32,565 nucleotides of DNA, taken from assembly GCA_032718475.1 (NCBI GenBank), contig JAUCBJ010007170.1, positions 1 through 32,565 of the forward strand, written 5' to 3'. Every line of letters begins with the position of its first letter. The stretch's first letter is position 1. Source of the stretch: Nemertoderma westbladi (lineage: Eukaryota > Xenacoelomorpha > Nemertodermatida > Nemertodermatidae). Position numbers and translations under genes: made by a program. Positions 30,353 to 32,565 of this stretch are shown here, piece after piece. The notes below the pieces were generated by a model. It worked only from the letters and a program-made list of their open reading frames with translations, was not told the origin of the DNA and ran no database searches.

Positions 30353-30838
30353 ATTCAACTAAAAATAAGAATCGACCTTACAACGGAAATAGTACCATAC
30401 AAAATCACAATGGTGGGTTTAAATCAGCTGCGTTTGGTAATAGTAAATTTCAATCAAATGCTCCAAGTACATTTCAATCATCAGGGAAAACAGATACATT
30501 CATCCCACGGTGCGTTTTTTGCAGACAGAGTCATTTTTCGGCAAATTGTCATCCAACTATGAAGGTCGCAAGGATTTTCTCAAACTTAATAATCATTGCT
30601 TTTCCTGTTTAGGAAAAGGTCATGAGGTGCATGCATGCAGAAGGCGCAAACCTTGTTATCATTGCAGAAGCATAGGGCATCACACTGCAATTTGCAGAAT
30701 TACAAAACCGCAAAACCCAATACAACCAACCCCAAGGCAAACAACAAAATGTTCCACAAGTCGTCGAAAAAAAGGAAAGCATTGCAAGTCAACATTCATC
30801 ACATACAGCATCATTCTCATCGGTAATATTTATTTGTC
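30353..30838 (+). pseudogene. BEL/Pao gag, zinc-knuckle fragment
   Basis: From 30,353 one frame reads NRPYNGNSTIQNHNGGFKSA and later CVFCRQSHFSANCHPTMKVA. A shift near 30,572 brings the next frame: DFLKLNNHCFSCLGKGHEVH, ACRRRKPCYHCRSIGHHTAI and CR. The CxxC-H-C, CxxC-GH-C and CxxC-GHH-C clusters are the three knuckles usual for BEL/Pao gag. The gag frame ends where the second SINE begins at about 30,840; no pol follows. Confidence 0.87.
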
Positions 30839-30959
30839 CTAACTGGTACTCATTTTATCGACCCCCAGTGGATGAAAGGCTGAATGGACCCTGTAGGGGC
30901 TGAACCTTCAACCAATAGATCGCAGATCCGGCGCTCAACCACCTGAGCTATTACCCCAC
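30839..30959 (-). mobile_element. tRNA-derived SINE copy 2, partial
   Basis: On the minus strand this is the same head and body as the copy at 21,896-22,139: an A-box region (complement at 30,939-30,950), a B-box-like GGTTCAGCCCC (complement at 30,896-30,906) and GTCGATAAAATGAGTACCAG. It lacks the 3' part after GTACCAGTT that the first copy has. It abuts the BEL gag end directly. Confidence 0.85.
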
Positions 30960-31395
30960 TGTTGTGTAGTGTAGTACAGCATAATAAATATTGAATGTAA
31001 TTTAGTGCATTTAGCATTTAGTGACGCGTAGAACGATGTACTGTATAATACATAATATAGTAATTTATTAGTATGTAGCTTTTTATTGTATTTGTAGCTT
31101 TTTATTGTAGCCCATTGTGTTAGTATTATAAACTGTACGAACTTACAAGATAATCCCAATTTGCAAATTGTTTGTCAACCAATTTTTGCCTTCGTCTAGC
31201 TTCCCAATGCAATGAAGACATTATGAATTAACAATAGGCCTAATATTATACTGTTTCGTGAAAATATTTATAAGACAGTGTGTAAACAGAAAAGATAATG
31301 TGGACATGGAATGTTTGTTGAACTTTAGAACTTTACAGTATACAATATGTCCTGGAATACACAGTAAGTGTGTTTATTCAGGTAGGTTATACCTG
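30960..31395. other. Gene-free AT-rich stretch
   Basis: No gene is seen. A short direct repeat TGTAGCTTTTTATTGTA occurs twice between about 31,074 and 31,109. BEL pol sequence would be expected here if the element were complete, but none is recognised in either strand. Confidence 0.6.
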
Positions 31396-31678
31396 CCCCC
31401 CCCCCCCCCAAAAAAAAAAATATTTATTAATCTCAATGAGAATACATAAAATTTGAAATATATAGTTTCTCATCCCTCCTCCTCCATGAATTTGTATTTT
31501 TTCTTTCAATCGTTTTGGAAAAAAGTGCATAAATTTTTTTTCAGTTCCCTGAATAACGATACATTTTTCCAGGACATGGTGTACACTGTACAGTACTGTT
31601 CGGCCTAGTTGTGATTCAAATTTCAAGCAATATGATGAAGATTTGTAGAAAAAAATGGGGGGGGGGGGGGGGGGGGGG
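31396..31678. repeat. Inverted poly-C/poly-A and poly-G tracts
   Basis: C14 (31,396-31,409) followed by A11 (31,410-31,420) faces a G22 run (31,657-31,678) about 240 bp away, preceded by an A-run. This repeats the arrangement of the 16.1-16.4 kb pair, with the C tract on the left here. Confidence 0.75.
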
Positions 31679-32565
31679 TCCGGTGTCATTGGAAAATGAT
31701 GTATATTTAATAATTCCGTAGGTGTAACGCATACGGTAACGTGTATATCATTAGTAATAATGTTTTATATATCATAAACATAAATCTCATAAACAATCAA
31801 TTAAAATGTTAACGTTATAATTTATAAATTGATTGAAAATTTAATAATATTTAATTTATTCTATTAAAAAATATATTTATTTTTCTAATTACTATTAAAT
31901 GTACCAAATGTTTTTTTTAATCCAGCAATGCCAACTGAAACTGAATCAGTAGGCCTACCGCCTATCAGGTTTAGTTCAAAAGGACTTTAAAAAAAAGTTA
32001 ATAACGTTTAACTGATATATTTGGAGAAACACTCCATATCCCCTACAACAAAAGACTATCAATTCCCACCAAAGTACCAACCCACAGTACCTTCTGCACA
32101 GTGCAATGTAGTGTTATGTAATTAAGCAGTTCATATCGCGCTATTAATCTGGAACTTATTGACAGATCTTGGCGCAGTTATATAAATTCTTCCACCAATG
32201 AAGTGTTTATTCAACGTCGTCGTATCAGTTACATATCATTAACTGGCTCCGTTGGAAATTATATGAACAAAACTCAATATGGAGACATAAATTGCGCTTT
32301 TATGCCCCAGTGCCCGTTTTTCATACAGTAATTATTACTGTAATAAAAGGTCTGGACTATAATTAATCCCCCTAAAGAAACCTTTGAGAAACCCAGATTC
32401 TTACAGTACGTAATGGTTGCTATAACTACGCTACATTAAGATGTAATCATGAATTCATATTATTATTGATGTAGATTATGTAAATATAGCCATAAGGTTG
32501 GTACTGTAACTGTAAATGCGATTTATTCTGGCGTTAAAGATACTACTGTATTGTATAGACAGGTG
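31679..32565. other. Gene-free AT-rich terminal stretch
   Basis: No coding region, RNA gene or clear repeat is recognised. A weak 3' splice site-like sequence (TTTTTTTTAATCCAG at about 31,911-31,925) precedes a 20-odd-codon frame, too little to call an exon. Confidence 0.55.

Larger units (their letters stand above)
22284..30838 (+). mobile_element. BEL/Pao-type LTR retroelement gag, split by two nested LINEs
   Basis: Three plus-strand pieces of one gag lie in order: 22,284 to about 22,400, about 27,478 to 28,380, and 30,353 to 30,838. The gaps are filled by two LINEs in the same orientation. No protease, RT, RNase H or integrase of the BEL element is found downstream. The element is therefore deleted or cut off after the zinc knuckles, where a SINE begins. 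LTRs were not identified. Each piece contains frameshifts. Confidence 0.8.

Noticed and set aside
31911-31990. Possible exon after a polypyrimidine-AG (starting CAATGCCAACTGAAAC).
   Set aside because: Only about 20 codons before a stop and no homology; common by chance in AT-rich DNA.

Overview
This is eukaryotic, AT-rich, repeat-dominated DNA, most likely from a marine invertebrate animal. The evidence is a metazoan-type COQ4 gene, Penelope-like, CR1/L2-like and BEL/Pao retroelements, tRNA-derived SINEs and long satellite arrays. The species cannot be named from sequence alone. There are no bacterial operons, ribosome binding sites or CRISPR arrays. Nearly all long open frames are either retroelement proteins or stop-free tandem repeats that should not be read as genes.

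Layout: 1-266 is a 14-bp tandem array. It runs directly into a 7.9-kb array of a 51-bp monomer (about 155 copies, 267-8180) that is open in all three forward frames and shows higher-order duplication of about 1.57 kb near its right end. From 8180 to 11,100 is gene-poor sequence with two poly-C tracts, an imperfect foldback element (9628-9928) and a 22-bp tandem repeat. From 11,129 to 13,867 on the minus strand lies a decayed Penelope-like element (reverse transcriptase plus GIY-YIG endonuclease). Its RT core is split, in frame, by a Thr/Asn/Pro-rich minisatellite between motif B and the FVDD motif. A 16-bp self-complementary array follows at 14,064-14,256.

The only clear host gene is COQ4 (14,747-15,580, plus), coding for a mitochondrial coenzyme Q biosynthesis protein. 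It is present as one uninterrupted exon, so it is either a retrocopy or a naturally intronless gene. Downstream are poly-G/poly-C bounded sequence, a possible 1-kb piggyBac-like MITE (16,706-17,714) carrying two perfect 18-bp palindromes, and a 5'-truncated LINE RT (about 18,745-20,190).

From 20.6 kb onward the window is a nest of transposons: a diverged V-like SINE, a second type of SINE with a 10-bp target duplication, and then a BEL/Pao gag broken into three pieces. The first break (about 22.4-27.47 kb) holds an almost intact two-ORF CR1/L2-like LINE with PHD-like ORF1, endonuclease and RT. The second break (about 28.38-30.35 kb) holds a 5'-truncated CR1/Jockey-type LINE with a single in-frame stop. 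A second copy of the same SINE type follows directly after the gag zinc knuckles. The last 1.6 kb has no recognisable gene. In the full-length LINE, ORF1 and ORF2 lie in the same frame and are separated only by one UGA, followed by fifteen exact 30-bp repeats coding for a TPVASSAPxR-type linker.
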